In this document: positions 31,153-38,915 of the stretch, one piece after another | How positions within the stretch are numbered: position 1 is the stretch's first letter | Layout: every line of letters begins with the position of its first letter | Source: Candidatus Caldarchaeum sp. | GTDB taxonomy: Archaea > Thermoproteota > Nitrososphaeria_A > Caldarchaeales > Caldarchaeaceae | Direction of reading: 5' to 3' | Assembly (NCBI GenBank): GCA_025054515.1 | Contig: JANWZT010000001.1 | Location: 1 to 46,152 of the forward strand | Length of the DNA stretch: 46,152 bases | Position numbers and translations under genes: made by a program | Notes under the pieces: model-generated | What the model was told of the DNA's origin: nothing | Seen by the model: only the letters and a program-made list of their open reading frames with translations | Databases searched by the model: none

Positions 31153-31884
31153 ATGAAAAGCACCTTTGAAATCGTGTTGATAGCCGTCAACGCCGGCCTC
31201 TACGCCGGAGTCGGATATCTCACTTTTCTCGGAATTTTCGCGCCCGTCGTCGGAACGGTGCGGTTCTGGCCCGCCGTCGTCGTCCCAGCCGTATTCGCCG
31301 TCGTCTATTCACCACGCATCGGTGCCCTCGGAGCAGGTCTGGGAATATTCATCAGCGACATGCTCATCCACGGCGACCCCATCCTAAGCATCACCGTCGG
31401 CGTAACATCCAACATAGCGGGATTCTACATCATCGGCGTCCTTGCACGCAAATTCGCCGGACAACATAAGCTGTCGCCGCTGCCCGTCCTCCTCCAAGCC
31501 GTACCACTCGCCATCGCCGTGACCGCGTCATGGGTCAACATCTTCGGAGACTTCTGGACATCAGCCATCTTCATCGCAGCCGCAGCCCTTTCCCTTGGCC
31601 TCAGCATCGCCTACAGCCTCTACAGACCAGCGTATTCAGGACTCGTGGCAGCGTCATCGCTCGGACTGCTCGTCGGCGCAGCGATAATAGGCCTCGGCGT
31701 ATGGGCCTACAGCCAGTATTTCTCGCTTCCCGCCGTCGCAGGAGGGGGACAAGGCCTTCCGCTTTTCGCCGCCGCCATCTGGTTCCTCTGGACATACCTC
31801 ACCGAAATACCGTTTTTGATGATTCTTCTTCCTCCTCTGGTGGCTGCTGTCAGGAAAGCGGTGCCCACTATGGTGCGCCAGTAA
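31153..31884 (+). CDS. ECF-type transporter S component (vitamin uptake), substrate unknown
   Basis: The 243-residue hydrophobic protein has about six predicted helices and the feature set of ECF S components: VRFWPAVVVPAVFAVVYSPR, GALGAGLGIFISDML, and GVTSNIAGFYIIGVL. S components bind a vitamin or precursor and use a shared energising module encoded elsewhere. It overlaps the pantoate-kinase-like gene by one base (TAATG), which suggests a pantoate or pantothenate-related substrate; that is inference. ATG 31153 is favoured over 31147 because GAGGT lies seven bases before it. Confidence 0.75.
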   Translation: MKSTFEIVLIAVNAGLYAGVGYLTFLGIFAPVVGTVRFWPAVVVPAVFAVVYSPRIGALGAGLGIFISDMLIHGDPILSITVGVTSNIAGFYIIGVLARKFAGQHKLSPLPVLLQAVPLAIAVTASWVNIFGDFWTSAIFIAAAALSLGLSIAYSLYRPAYSGLVAASSLGLLVGAAIIGLGVWAYSQYFSLPAVAGGGQGLPLFAAAIWFLWTYLTEIPFLMILLPPLVAAVRKAVPTMVRQ

Positions 31885-32801
31885 TGCGTAAAGCCGTCTT
31901 CAAATCGCCCACACCCCTTTCCAGCATCTTTTCCCCCAAAGTGCTCGAAAACGGCCGTCTACGGGAAAACCCCGACCTGATTGGGGCCCTCGGGGGCGGC
32001 TTCTCTTTTTTTCCCGGCGTCGAAACAATAGTCGAAATCGGCGACGGCCGCGGCAGCAGGTTCGTGGTGAACGGTGAAGTAGCTTCTTTCCCGCCTTCTC
32101 AAAAGGCTTTGGAGATTGTCCGTGGTTTGACGGGGTTTGAAGGATTCGTTTCGGTCGAGCATGTGATGCATGTGCCTATTGCAACGGGTTTTGGAACAAG
32201 TGCGGCGGCCGCGCTCGGAGTTATCATGAGCGTCTCATACCTTGTTGGAAAGCCTCTGACCCTCCGCGAAGCCCTCAAACACACCCACCGCGTTGAAATC
32301 GCCTGCAAAACCGGGTTGAACAGCGAAGCCGGCCTCGGAAGAACAGGACTCGTCCTCGTACTCCGGGAAGGATCTCCCCAGAACGCGGTCGTCGACGAAA
32401 TCCCACTTCCCTCCGGCGTCAAAATTGTCTCCGTCGTCGTCGACCAAATCAGTACACCAGAGGCCATCGCATCGGTCGAAAGACTGCACCAGCTCGAACA
32501 AATCGGCGACCTGTACATCGACAAAATTCTGAAGAACCCGACGCCGGAAAACTTCCTCGCCCAGTCAAGGGCCTTCGCCGAAAAAGCCGAATTCACAGAC
32601 CCCACAATCCAGCAGATATTCGCGGTTTTGGAAAAATTACCGACCATCGGATACGCCCAAAACATGGTGGGAAAAGCCGTCCACGCCCTCGTACACCGTG
32701 AAGACCTCCATAAAGTGCTTGAAACGCTGGAGAAAAAGCTGCCGCAGCACAGAATACTCGTCGGCGAAACCGGCTCATCCATCGTCCTCAACAGAACGTA
32801 A
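31884..32801 (+). CDS. GHMP kinase, probable pantoate kinase of archaeal CoA synthesis
   Basis: This 305-residue protein has the GHMP ATP-binding motif VPIATGFGTSAAAALGVIM at about residues 99-117, and a SEAGLGRTG stretch next. Archaeal pantoate kinases, which phosphorylate pantoate before coupling to beta-alanine, share this size and a G-F-G-(T/A)-S-A/G motif. Other GHMP kinases of unknown substrate cannot be excluded. The frame extends upstream to 31530, but that part is antisense-like noise within the S-component gene; ATG 31884 overlaps that gene's stop. No phosphopantothenate synthetase gene is adjacent. Confidence 0.78.
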   Translation: MRKAVFKSPTPLSSIFSPKVLENGRLRENPDLIGALGGGFSFFPGVETIVEIGDGRGSRFVVNGEVASFPPSQKALEIVRGLTGFEGFVSVEHVMHVPIATGFGTSAAAALGVIMSVSYLVGKPLTLREALKHTHRVEIACKTGLNSEAGLGRTGLVLVLREGSPQNAVVDEIPLPSGVKIVSVVVDQISTPEAIASVERLHQLEQIGDLYIDKILKNPTPENFLAQSRAFAEKAEFTDPTIQQIFAVLEKLPTIGYAQNMVGKAVHALVHREDLHKVLETLEKKLPQHRILVGETGSSIVLNRT

Positions 32802-32834
32802 ACCTCTTATCAACCCGACAGGAAGCTCTACGGC

Positions 32835-33203
32835 GTGATCAGCTACCGGCGGGCTGTCGACATCGAGGAACGCGTGAAGGCCATAGTGGCGAAGACGGGG
32901 TTGGGCTACCTGGATGTTGAAAGGATAAGGTGTGTAAGAAGCTATGGCTCTGCATCGAGCAATACGGCGGCGCGAATCCATTCGGTTTCGAAGGCCTTTC
33001 TCACCGGGTTCGGAATGAAGCCTGCCTACGTCATCGAGTTCATCGCCGAAATCTTCGACAAGCTTCCGGCCGAATCACAGGACGAAATCATCATCCACGA
33101 ACTTCTTCACATCCCAAAATCCTTCACCGGAGGCCTTCTCCCCCACGGCAGAGTAGACTTTAGAAGGGAGACCAAAACCCTCAAGAAAATGCTGAAAACA
33201 TAA
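32835..33203 (+). CDS. Putative zinc metallopeptidase with HELLH motif
   Basis: The 122-residue protein contains IIIHELLHIPKSFTGGLLPHG: an HExxH zinc motif (HELLH) with a third His 13 residues on (PHG), a spacing like small phage- and archaea-type predicted metallopeptidases. The first 75 residues hold a helix with YRRAVDIEERVKAIVAKTGL and a strand region. No membrane segment is seen, so it would act in the cytoplasm. Its function is not known; a target cannot be named. It starts with GTG 32835. Confidence 0.72.
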   Translation: MISYRRAVDIEERVKAIVAKTGLGYLDVERIRCVRSYGSASSNTAARIHSVSKAFLTGFGMKPAYVIEFIAEIFDKLPAESQDEIIIHELLHIPKSFTGGLLPHGRVDFRRETKTLKKMLKT

Positions 33204-33246
33204 CCGTGGAAACCTTTTAACCCAGACCCTCGTCATCCATCACGTA

Positions 33247-33612
33247 ATGTCTTCGGACGCCGACTACATCAGACGGATGTCCGACGCACTTCGGTCGGGC
33301 GCCAAAATGCTCTCCGAAGTCTGCCCCGTGTGCAACAGCCCATTATTCGAAGTGAAAGGGGAGCTACGATGCATCCGATGCGATAAGCCCGTGGTGAAAG
33401 TCCGTGAAGAATCGGAAATCCTATCGGCGTCGACGCCTCTCGTATTAACCCAGCTGGAAAACGCGATATCCGCCAAAATCGACGTCCTGACCCATCTGCT
33501 TCACCAGACAGCCGACCCCGAAGAAATCCGCCAAATATCCGACACCATATCAAGCCTCGTCAAACTCTTTCACGAAAGCCGCCGCCTCAGTGAACTCCTT
33601 CGCAAAACCTAA
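33247..33612 (+). CDS. Zinc-ribbon protein of the Sjogren/scleroderma autoantigen 1 (UPF0148) family
   Basis: The 121-residue protein has a zinc ribbon near the N-terminus, CPVCNSPLFEVKGELRCIRC (residues 26-45), preceded by a helix with MLSEV, and a long helical C-terminus from about residue 60. That order matches the archaeal proteins related to human autoantigen p27. Their role is not established. ATG 33247 lies about 28 bp after a TTTTAACC box, consistent with a leaderless start. Confidence 0.75.
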   Translation: MSSDADYIRRMSDALRSGAKMLSEVCPVCNSPLFEVKGELRCIRCDKPVVKVREESEILSASTPLVLTQLENAISAKIDVLTHLLHQTADPEEIRQISDTISSLVKLFHESRRLSELLRKT

Positions 33613-33762
33613 CGACAGAACACATACCCGAGAAATCTTCCAAACCATAATTATGTAGTCGCCCGGTAATATCTTGGAATTACTGTGAAAAAAGACTATC
33701 CTCTCTTGGCCATCTTCAACAACCAGTTTTTGAAGAGACGTAGACGTTAACCTACGGTGTTG

Positions 33763-33785
33763 GTCAATTTTTAATCAGAATTGAC
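33763..33785. repeat. Perfect inverted repeat with AT-rich loop in the candidate origin
   Basis: GTCAATT and AATTGAC flank a nine-base loop (TTTAATCAG). It could be part of the unwinding region or a binding site. Confidence 0.55.
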
Positions 33786-33887
33786 TGTTTGAGCAAAGTG
33801 TTGGGCTGCGGCCTCGGAAATATGGTCGTTTCACATGTGGTTGACGATGGTTTGAAGGGTGTTTTTCATGAAAAAAGTGTTTTGCGG

Positions 33888-33908
33888 TTTCCATAGGAAA
33901 TGATGGGG
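33888..33908 (+). repeat. ORB-like element 1
   Basis: TTTCCATAGGAAA followed by TGATGGGG resembles the mini-ORB core TTCCAGTGGAAAC plus the G-string of full archaeal origin boxes bound by Orc1/Cdc6. Only by-eye comparison was possible. Confidence 0.5.
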
Positions 33909-34065
33909 TTAGTGAGGGCGGCGACATGTGAAGCGGGCGGATTAACCTGCCGCGGTATTTTTGGCGTAAGCTTTCCCGTTGTTGGCGCTTTTTCGAATAT
34001 TGTGAAGGAGCCTGTGAAGGTCTGTTGGCTATGGGATGTGGCGTGGCCTGGCGCCGACCCCTACA

Positions 34066-34080
34066 TTTCCGATGGAAAGC
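34066..34080 (+). repeat. ORB-like element 2
   Basis: TTTCCGATGGAAAGC has the same TTTCC-N3-GGAAA core as element 1, 178 bases away, but lacks the G-run. Confidence 0.45.
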
Positions 34081-34163
34081 ACTCGTTCATGCTCATGAGA
34101 ACTAATCCATTTGTTTAGAAAGAAGTATGAAGTTGGAGATACAAAATCTTGGAGTTTTCTCTC

Positions 34164-34170
34164 TATAAAA
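34164..34170 (+). promoter_or_regulatory. TATA box of cdc6
   Basis: TATAAAA lies 30-35 bp before ATG 34199 and only about 14 bp before ATG 34181. That spacing favours the later start. Confidence 0.55.
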
Positions 34171-34198
34171 CTTAGCCGCAATGATCAAGTGGAGAATA

Positions 34199-35470
34199 AT
34201 GGTAAAAACAAACAACTACTACCATCACGATGAGATAACTGTTCTTTACCGGAAAGAGACGGGTGGAGAAGACCCTCTCGAAGAAATAATACGCAGACAC
34301 TCCCAAAACATTAACCCCATCATCATCAAACACGATCTTCTCCGCTCCGAATACGTGCCATCATTTCTACCACATAGGGCGCAGCATATCAAAGCCGTGG
34401 GAAACGTTTTGGCAACCGTCTTGAAGGCCGTCAAACCTTCAAACCTGTTCCTATACGGAAAAACCGGCACGGGAAAAACAGCCGTCTGCCGGCACGTTTT
34501 CAACCGCCTCTCCGAAGCAGTCTCTGAGAAAGGCCTCAACGTGAAATTTGTGTATGTGAACTGCCGTCTGGCCGGAACCGAATACAGGGTTTTGGCCGAG
34601 CTATGTGCCGCCGCAGGAGTCAACGTCCCGTTTACTGGCGTTTCGAAGGGAGAACTTTTCCGGCGATTCCAGTCAAATGCGTCGCGTTCTAACACGTCTT
34701 TCGTGATCTGCTTCGACGAAGTTGATGCTTTGGTCAAGGATTTTGGCGACGACCTTCTCTACGAGCTGACCCGTTCGGGCCTCGGGAATGGATGGGTTTC
34801 CCTGGTGGGGATTTCAAACGACCTGTTGTTCAAGGACATGTTGGACCCGAGGGTTTTAAGCAGTTTGAGCGAAGAAGAGGTTGTCTTCCAGCCCTACACG
34901 GCGACGGAGCTTTCGGACATTCTCTGGAACAGGGCCGAAGCGGCTCTAAGGCCGGGAAGCGTCGGCGACGACGTCATCAAATTGTGCGCCGCTTTAGCAG
35001 CCGCTGAGCACGGCGACGCCCGTAGAGCATTAGACCTGCTACGCGTCTCCGCGGAAGTGGCCGAACGAGAAGGCGCTGAAAAAATCGAAGAACATCACGT
35101 AAGAACCGCTCAAGGCCTCATCGAAAGAGGCCGAGTCAAAGAAGTGATCTCCTCCCTGCCTCTGCACAGCCGCATCGTCCTCCTCGCCATCTATGTATCG
35201 TCGAAGAAAGGCCTTGAAACCACTTCAGGCACGATCTACAACATTTACCGCGAATTCTGCGCAACACTCGGTGTGGAACCGTTGACCGACCGGAGGGTGA
35301 GCACACTTGTCTCCGAGCTCGACATGCTCGGGATAATAGCCTGCGACCTCGTCAGCTACGGAAGGCACGGCCGGACGCGGCGAATCAAGCCAACCATCGC
35401 ATTCGACGAAGTCGCGGAAATCCTCGGCAAAGACGACACCCTGTCAGGTTTTCTCGACGACCTTTCGTGA
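34199..35470 (+). CDS. cdc6: Orc1/Cdc6 replication initiator
   Basis: The 423-residue AAA+ protein binds origin boxes and loads the MCM helicase. Walker A is FLYGKTGTGKTAVCRHVF (about residues 83-100), Walker B is FVICFDEVDALV, and SLVGISNDLLFKDMLDPRVLSSL contains sensor 1 and the origin-binding insertion region; the last 90 residues form the winged-helix domain. Length is normal. ATG 34199 is preferred to 34181 on TATA spacing, and a GTGGAG run four bases before it may also help. It is convergent with endonuclease V, overlapping by 27 bases. The gene-free region upstream carries ORB-like repeats. Confidence 0.96.
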   Translation: MVKTNNYYHHDEITVLYRKETGGEDPLEEIIRRHSQNINPIIIKHDLLRSEYVPSFLPHRAQHIKAVGNVLATVLKAVKPSNLFLYGKTGTGKTAVCRHVFNRLSEAVSEKGLNVKFVYVNCRLAGTEYRVLAELCAAAGVNVPFTGVSKGELFRRFQSNASRSNTSFVICFDEVDALVKDFGDDLLYELTRSGLGNGWVSLVGISNDLLFKDMLDPRVLSSLSEEEVVFQPYTATELSDILWNRAEAALRPGSVGDDVIKLCAALAAAEHGDARRALDLLRVSAEVAEREGAEKIEEHHVRTAQGLIERGRVKEVISSLPLHSRIVLLAIYVSSKKGLETTSGTIYNIYREFCATLGVEPLTDRRVSTLVSELDMLGIIACDLVSYGRHGRTRRIKPTIAFDEVAEILGKDDTLSGFLDDLS

Positions 35471-36094
35471 GAGCCTGTCAGCCATTTTCAGAACTTCGGG
35501 ATACCGGCCGCCGAAAAGGCTGAATATTTTCCGGAGGTCGTTGAAGGATATTCCGTATCCCTGGCTGTAGATGGTTTTGCCGTCGCTGAGGCCCAGCAGA
35601 TCGCCGTCGACCACCAGTTCGTAGTGAGATTCCACGGGTCTTAGCTGGCCTGTGAGAATCGATTTCGCAACGCCGGCCGAGGCGACGCCGGCGACAAAAC
35701 CCAGAAGCGTCGCAATTCCGCAACGACGTGGATGGGCTCTTCCATGACCATCCACAAGCAACACGTCGAACCCCGAACGCAATTCCGACAACACACCAAG
35801 CAGAGGAGGGCCTTCCCGCAGAAAAAGAAAGCCGGGAATATAGGCGCCCTGCCTCCCGACGAAATGCTTGACCACAGTCTCCACTGCCTCAGACTTCCCC
35901 ACATCGTAAACCACAGCCGCCGCAGCGCTTCCACGCTTCGAATACGCTACGTCGACGCCGCACACCCTTTCGACACGTTGCAGCCTATCCTCTTCCGGGT
36001 AGGCGATTTTAGCAACCGCCTCCTGAAGCTTGGCGAAAAACCGTAGAGCAATCGATGAAGACGAATTCGTCGACCGAGCCGAGTTCACGAACAC
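35444..36094 (-). CDS. nfi: Endonuclease V
   Basis: The 216-residue enzyme nicks DNA beside deaminated bases such as inosine. The acidic catalytic residues lie in CGVDVAYSK, YIPGFLFLREGPPLL (Glu) and LLVDGHGRAHPRRCG (Asp and His), all standard for EndoV. Its only ATG/GTG/TTG starts (36094 or 36088) place it 86 or 80 bases inside the upstream methyltransferase gene, an unusually long overlap; the family-like part begins around LRFFAKLQEAV. It complements the UDG and AAG enzymes at 12-13 kb against deamination damage. Confidence 0.93.
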   Translation of the reverse strand: MFVNSARSTNSSSSIALRFFAKLQEAVAKIAYPEEDRLQRVERVCGVDVAYSKRGSAAAAVVYDVGKSEAVETVVKHFVGRQGAYIPGFLFLREGPPLLGVLSELRSGFDVLLVDGHGRAHPRRCGIATLLGFVAGVASAGVAKSILTGQLRPVESHYELVVDGDLLGLSDGKTIYSQGYGISFNDLRKIFSLFGGRYPEVLKMADRLSRKVVEKT

Positions 36095-36521
36095 CTTGCT
36101 GGATGCGGGGGCTTAAACGTTTGTGCTGCGAAACAACAACCAACTCCGTGCATACTCTTTCTGCTTCAGTGATGAACCGGTCAGGGTTGAGATGGTGGAC
36201 CACGGTGAAAGCGAAGACATGGCTGAAGACTTTGTCGCGGAAAGGCAGATGATGGGCATCGGCTTGAAGTAGATGCGTTGATTCATCGCATCGTTCACGG
36301 GCCTTCCTCAGCATCCCCGCCGAAACATCAACCCCAACATAATCACAACCCACACCAGCATCACGGAGAAACATTTTGAAAAGGCCCGTCCCACAGCCAA
36401 CATCACACAAACGCTCAAACCGGCCCGAAACCAACTCAAAACACCGACGATACTTCCCAGACTGTTCCTCACCATACAGCTCGTCATAGCCGTCGCAGAA
36501 AAAATCGTAACCTATTGCCAC
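36009..36521 (-). CDS. Class I SAM-dependent methyltransferase
   Basis: From GTG 36521 the protein has about 170 residues. LCDVGCGTGLFKMFL is SAM motif I, YVGVDVSAGMLRKAR is motif II, LLQADAHHLPFRDKVFSHVF is the motif III region, as in the UbiE/Methyltransf_11 group. The substrate cannot be told. It overlaps endonuclease V downstream by 86 bases. A TTG at 36539 adds six residues; GTG 36521 is chosen because its distance (33 bp) from TTTAAT (36552-36557) is more plausible than 15 bp. Confidence 0.82.
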   Translation of the reverse strand: MAIGYDFFCDGYDELYGEEQSGKYRRCFELVSGRFERLCDVGCGTGLFKMFLRDAGVGCDYVGVDVSAGMLRKARERCDESTHLLQADAHHLPFRDKVFSHVFAFTVVHHLNPDRFITEAERVCTELVVVSQHKRLSPRIQQGVRELGSVDEFVFIDCSTVFRQASGGGC

Positions 36522-36586
36522 AGCCCAACGAACCAACAATCGTTCTTAAGGTTTAATTTTGTTGGATTTAACTGAAAAGTTACGGG

Positions 36587-37480
36587 TTGAGTCAACGAAG
36601 CGCAGAGAGGAACAGCGAAAGAGCCAAACAGGAAATTCTACGATTGTTATCATCGGGAGACGAAACCAAGGTAGCGTACGACCGAGAGATACGCTACCGA
36701 CTCGAATCACTTTTTCCACACGATGACATAGGCAACGCTTTGAAGGAACTTTTGCGGGAAGGAAAGGTCAAACGGGTAAAAATTCCCGGCAGACGTGGGG
36801 ACAAACACGCCCCTAACCTTTTTTACTGCCTGCCAAACACACCTTATAAAGAGCTAATTCCGTTGATGAGAAAAAAGTTAGAGCTCTCCCTTTTTATTTC
36901 AGGAGTCTCTTCTCACATGGGTAGACATGCGGAGTTGGTTTGGTGGCGCGCATTCAAGCAACACAACTGGAACGTTTACCCATCCGATGAGGAAGATCTT
37001 CAGGGAGTGAGAGAATACGGCGGAAGGAAAACAACTCAGCCAAATGACATCGATTTCATAGCGGAAAAAGACGGAATCGAATACGGTGTGGAGGTTAAAA
37101 ATTCGCTAGGATACCCCGAAGACTTGTACTGGAAATTTCTTGTAGCAACAGAGCTGAAAACAATACCCTTAATCATCGCGAGATGGCTCAACCCAGTCCA
37201 AGTCCAAGCCATAAAGGAATTAGGCGGAGCTTGGATAATTTACAAAACTGCCATCTTCTCAACCACCTATGCCTCGCTAATACAAGACACAATAAGATAC
37301 CTAGGCTTACCAGTTGAAGCACGCGACGAAATAGACCCCCATTACTTCCAAACAAAAACCAACCAAGTACACCAACAAATTACCGCAAACCTATCATCCG
37401 TACGCGATAAACTCCAAAAATTCCTCAACCAAACTGACCATACAGAAGCTCGCCGAAAACTAGGAGTCAAAACCGAATGA
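36587..37480 (+). CDS. Winged-helix plus PD-(D/E)XK nuclease-like protein
   Basis: The 297-residue protein has an N-terminal winged-helix-like region (residues 10-80: AKQEILRLLSSG ... IGNALKELLREGKVKRVKIPG). A restriction-endonuclease-like fold follows: E116 in HAELVWWRAF, D156 in NDIDFIAEKDGI and E169-V-K171 in YGVEVKNSLG form the metal-binding set. Such proteins occur in restriction, repair and mobile-element settings. Codon use (ATA, AGA, TTA, AAA) looks more AT-rich than in the neighbours, which suggests acquisition. No methyltransferase subunit is in the same orientation, though a SAM methyltransferase is divergent next to it. TTG 36587 is the start. Confidence 0.75.
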   Translation: MSQRSAERNSERAKQEILRLLSSGDETKVAYDREIRYRLESLFPHDDIGNALKELLREGKVKRVKIPGRRGDKHAPNLFYCLPNTPYKELIPLMRKKLELSLFISGVSSHMGRHAELVWWRAFKQHNWNVYPSDEEDLQGVREYGGRKTTQPNDIDFIAEKDGIEYGVEVKNSLGYPEDLYWKFLVATELKTIPLIIARWLNPVQVQAIKELGGAWIIYKTAIFSTTYASLIQDTIRYLGLPVEARDEIDPHYFQTKTNQVHQQITANLSSVRDKLQKFLNQTDHTEARRKLGVKTE

Positions 37481-37660
37481 AAGGTCATTACAGAACCGAC
37501 CCGCGATCTGCCAGACGGTTAAGTTCTAGACGGTAAGCCGTTTCCGGGCGCCGCAGTGTCCGAAACCTCGTTTAACGACGAAACAGCCCACGAAAAAACC
37601 GCAAAACCTCCTTCCAACCTCAAAACCACCTATTTAGAGGAAAAGGGCGGATACACACAA

Positions 37661-37667
37661 TATATAT
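37661..37667 (+). promoter_or_regulatory. TATA box of the nucleotidyltransferase gene
   Basis: TATATAT lies 28-34 bp before TTG 37695. The preceding 180 bases hold no gene that I can see, only a short direct repeat of AGACGGT near 37513 and 37531. Confidence 0.5.
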
Positions 37668-37694
37668 CGACGACCTTTTCCATGTTCCACGCGT

Positions 37695-38363
37695 TTGCGT
37701 GAAGTTGTTTACGATGATGTTCGTTGGCGTTTGCTGAAGGGATTGAGGGAAAGGGCCCTTGAGGTCATGACGCATCTTGAGAAGCATGGGTTTTATTCGA
37801 TTGTTTACGGCAGCGTGGCCCGCGGCGACGTCAAGCCGACGAGCGACTTGGATGTGTTCGTTCCCGACGTTGTTCCGCTGCAGCTGCTGGAATACGCTGT
37901 TTCGCTGCATACGCCGGTTGTGAAAAGAGTTTTGGTGCAGGCGACGCCCTACTATGCGGCGAAAGCATACCTCTACATCAACGACCGCGACACCGTTTCA
38001 GCCCCCATGGTCCCCCTCAACAGGGACGAACAAGGCTTCTACATTCTCGCGGGAAGCTTAACGCTCGAAGAACTACGCACGGGCGTCCGGAAACCGGGCA
38101 TCGACAAAAACCTCAACCTCATCATCCCAACGCCGCATGGCCATTTAGAGAAACCGCTGCGTGGAAACTTTGAAGAAGCGGTCAAAACACTCGGCGTCAG
38201 CCCCGATATTCTTTCTTCGCGGATGCGGGTGTTGTTGAAGAGAAGGGAAAAAGGACGGACGGGTGTTTTCCAATGCATCGAGCTTGAGCGAGAGATGACG
38301 TTTGAGGAGGCGATTCAACGGGTTTTGGCCAAGAGCCCCGCCCTCAGGAAAAGGATTCGGTAA
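37695..38363 (+). CDS. Stand-alone nucleotidyltransferase of the pol-beta superfamily
   Basis: The 222-residue protein contains YGSVARGDVKPTSDLDVFV at about residues 38-56, the GSxxRG and DxD core of nucleotidyltransferases, followed by about 160 residues with FYILAGSLTLEELRTGVRKPG and a basic C-terminus. It is larger than the minimal HEPN-linked forms and has no HEPN partner, so it probably has its own substrate. An archaeal conserved family of this kind exists, but I cannot name a function. TTG 37695 fits the TATA box. Confidence 0.75.
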   Translation: MREVVYDDVRWRLLKGLRERALEVMTHLEKHGFYSIVYGSVARGDVKPTSDLDVFVPDVVPLQLLEYAVSLHTPVVKRVLVQATPYYAAKAYLYINDRDTVSAPMVPLNRDEQGFYILAGSLTLEELRTGVRKPGIDKNLNLIIPTPHGHLEKPLRGNFEEAVKTLGVSPDILSSRMRVLLKRREKGRTGVFQCIELEREMTFEEAIQRVLAKSPALRKRIR

Positions 38364-38367
38364 CCCG

Positions 38368-38844
38368 TTAGAGGCCCAGCAACGCATCAACCGAATAAGG
38401 TCCTGCACCGGTCGTCAGCAAAACCACGGCGGCTCCCAGTATCAGAAGGTCAAACTCCCATCCACCCACGCCGGCGATGAACCCTCTGAGAACGCGTCGG
38501 GAGCCGGCGACCATTTGCTGCAGCATTTCGGGAGGTGGAACGGATGTGCCGAGCTTGGTTAGGTAGAGCACTATGGTTCCAACCATCTGCACCGCGAAGA
38601 GAAGTGCCGCGACACGGGTGAGAAGCCCGAGGATCAAAGCGATGCCTCCGACGACTTCGAGAACGGCGACGAGGTCGAACAAAGGTCCGGGCACGCCGAC
38701 ACCTTTCATGGCGTTCCTCATCTGGGGTCTAACGGGGCCTCCTATTTTGGGGAACCCGTGGACAAGCATGATGAACCCGAGTACAACTCTCAGGAACAGC
38801 ACCGCCGTGTCCTGAAAACCTGAAGCAAATTCCAGCAACACCAT
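38368..38844 (-). CDS. DoxX family membrane protein
   Basis: The 158-residue protein has four predicted helices and the DoxX/DoxD-like signature: FLRVVLGFIMLVHGFPKIG, LVAVLEVVGGIALILGLLTRVAALLFAVQM. Relatives include quinol-oxidase subunits and proteins tied to thiol stress. It is divergent from an HxlR regulator 71 bases away, a common pairing in which the regulator controls the DoxX gene. Convergent with the nucleotidyltransferase gene (four bases). Confidence 0.88.
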   Translation of the reverse strand: MVLLEFASGFQDTAVLFLRVVLGFIMLVHGFPKIGGPVRPQMRNAMKGVGVPGPLFDLVAVLEVVGGIALILGLLTRVAALLFAVQMVGTIVLYLTKLGTSVPPPEMLQQMVAGSRRVLRGFIAGVGGWEFDLLILGAAVVLLTTGAGPYSVDALLGL

Positions 38845-38881
38845 ACCGCTTTCACTTCGTCATTTGATAGCGAAAAGCAAG

Positions 38882-38888
38882 TATTTAT
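38882..38888 (+). promoter_or_regulatory. TATA box in the doxX/hxlR gap
   Basis: TATTTAT lies about 31 bp before ATG 38916. The gap also holds imperfect inverted sequence (GCTTTCAC with GCGAAAAGC) that could be an HxlR-type operator, but the match is weak. Confidence 0.4.
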
Positions 38889-38915
38889 CATGGTCAGCGG
38901 CATCACCGCCACCAG

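Larger units (their letters stand above)
33613..34180. other. Gene-free region beside cdc6: candidate replication origin
   Basis: No credible protein or RNA gene is visible in these 568 bases. The region holds two copies of TTTCC-N3-GGAAA (33888 and 34066), the core of archaeal origin recognition boxes, the first followed by a G-run. It also has a 7-bp inverted repeat around an AT-rich loop (33763-33785) and the cdc6 promoter. Origins in archaea usually sit directly upstream of an orc1/cdc6 gene. Function is inferred. Confidence 0.55.

Noticed and set aside
31530..31883. Upstream extension of the GHMP kinase frame
   Set aside because: It lies in another frame of the S-component gene, is Arg/Ser-rich noise, and the kinase family begins at ATG 31884.
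33900..34118. 72-codon ORF in the gap upstream of cdc6
   Set aside because: It has no family features or ribosome site, it overlaps both ORB-like repeats, and it lacks a TATA box at the right distance.
37481..37694. Possible small RNA or attachment site around AGACGGT repeats
   Set aside because: The repeats are short (7-10 bases) and I could not fold a convincing structure or find a matching tRNA end.
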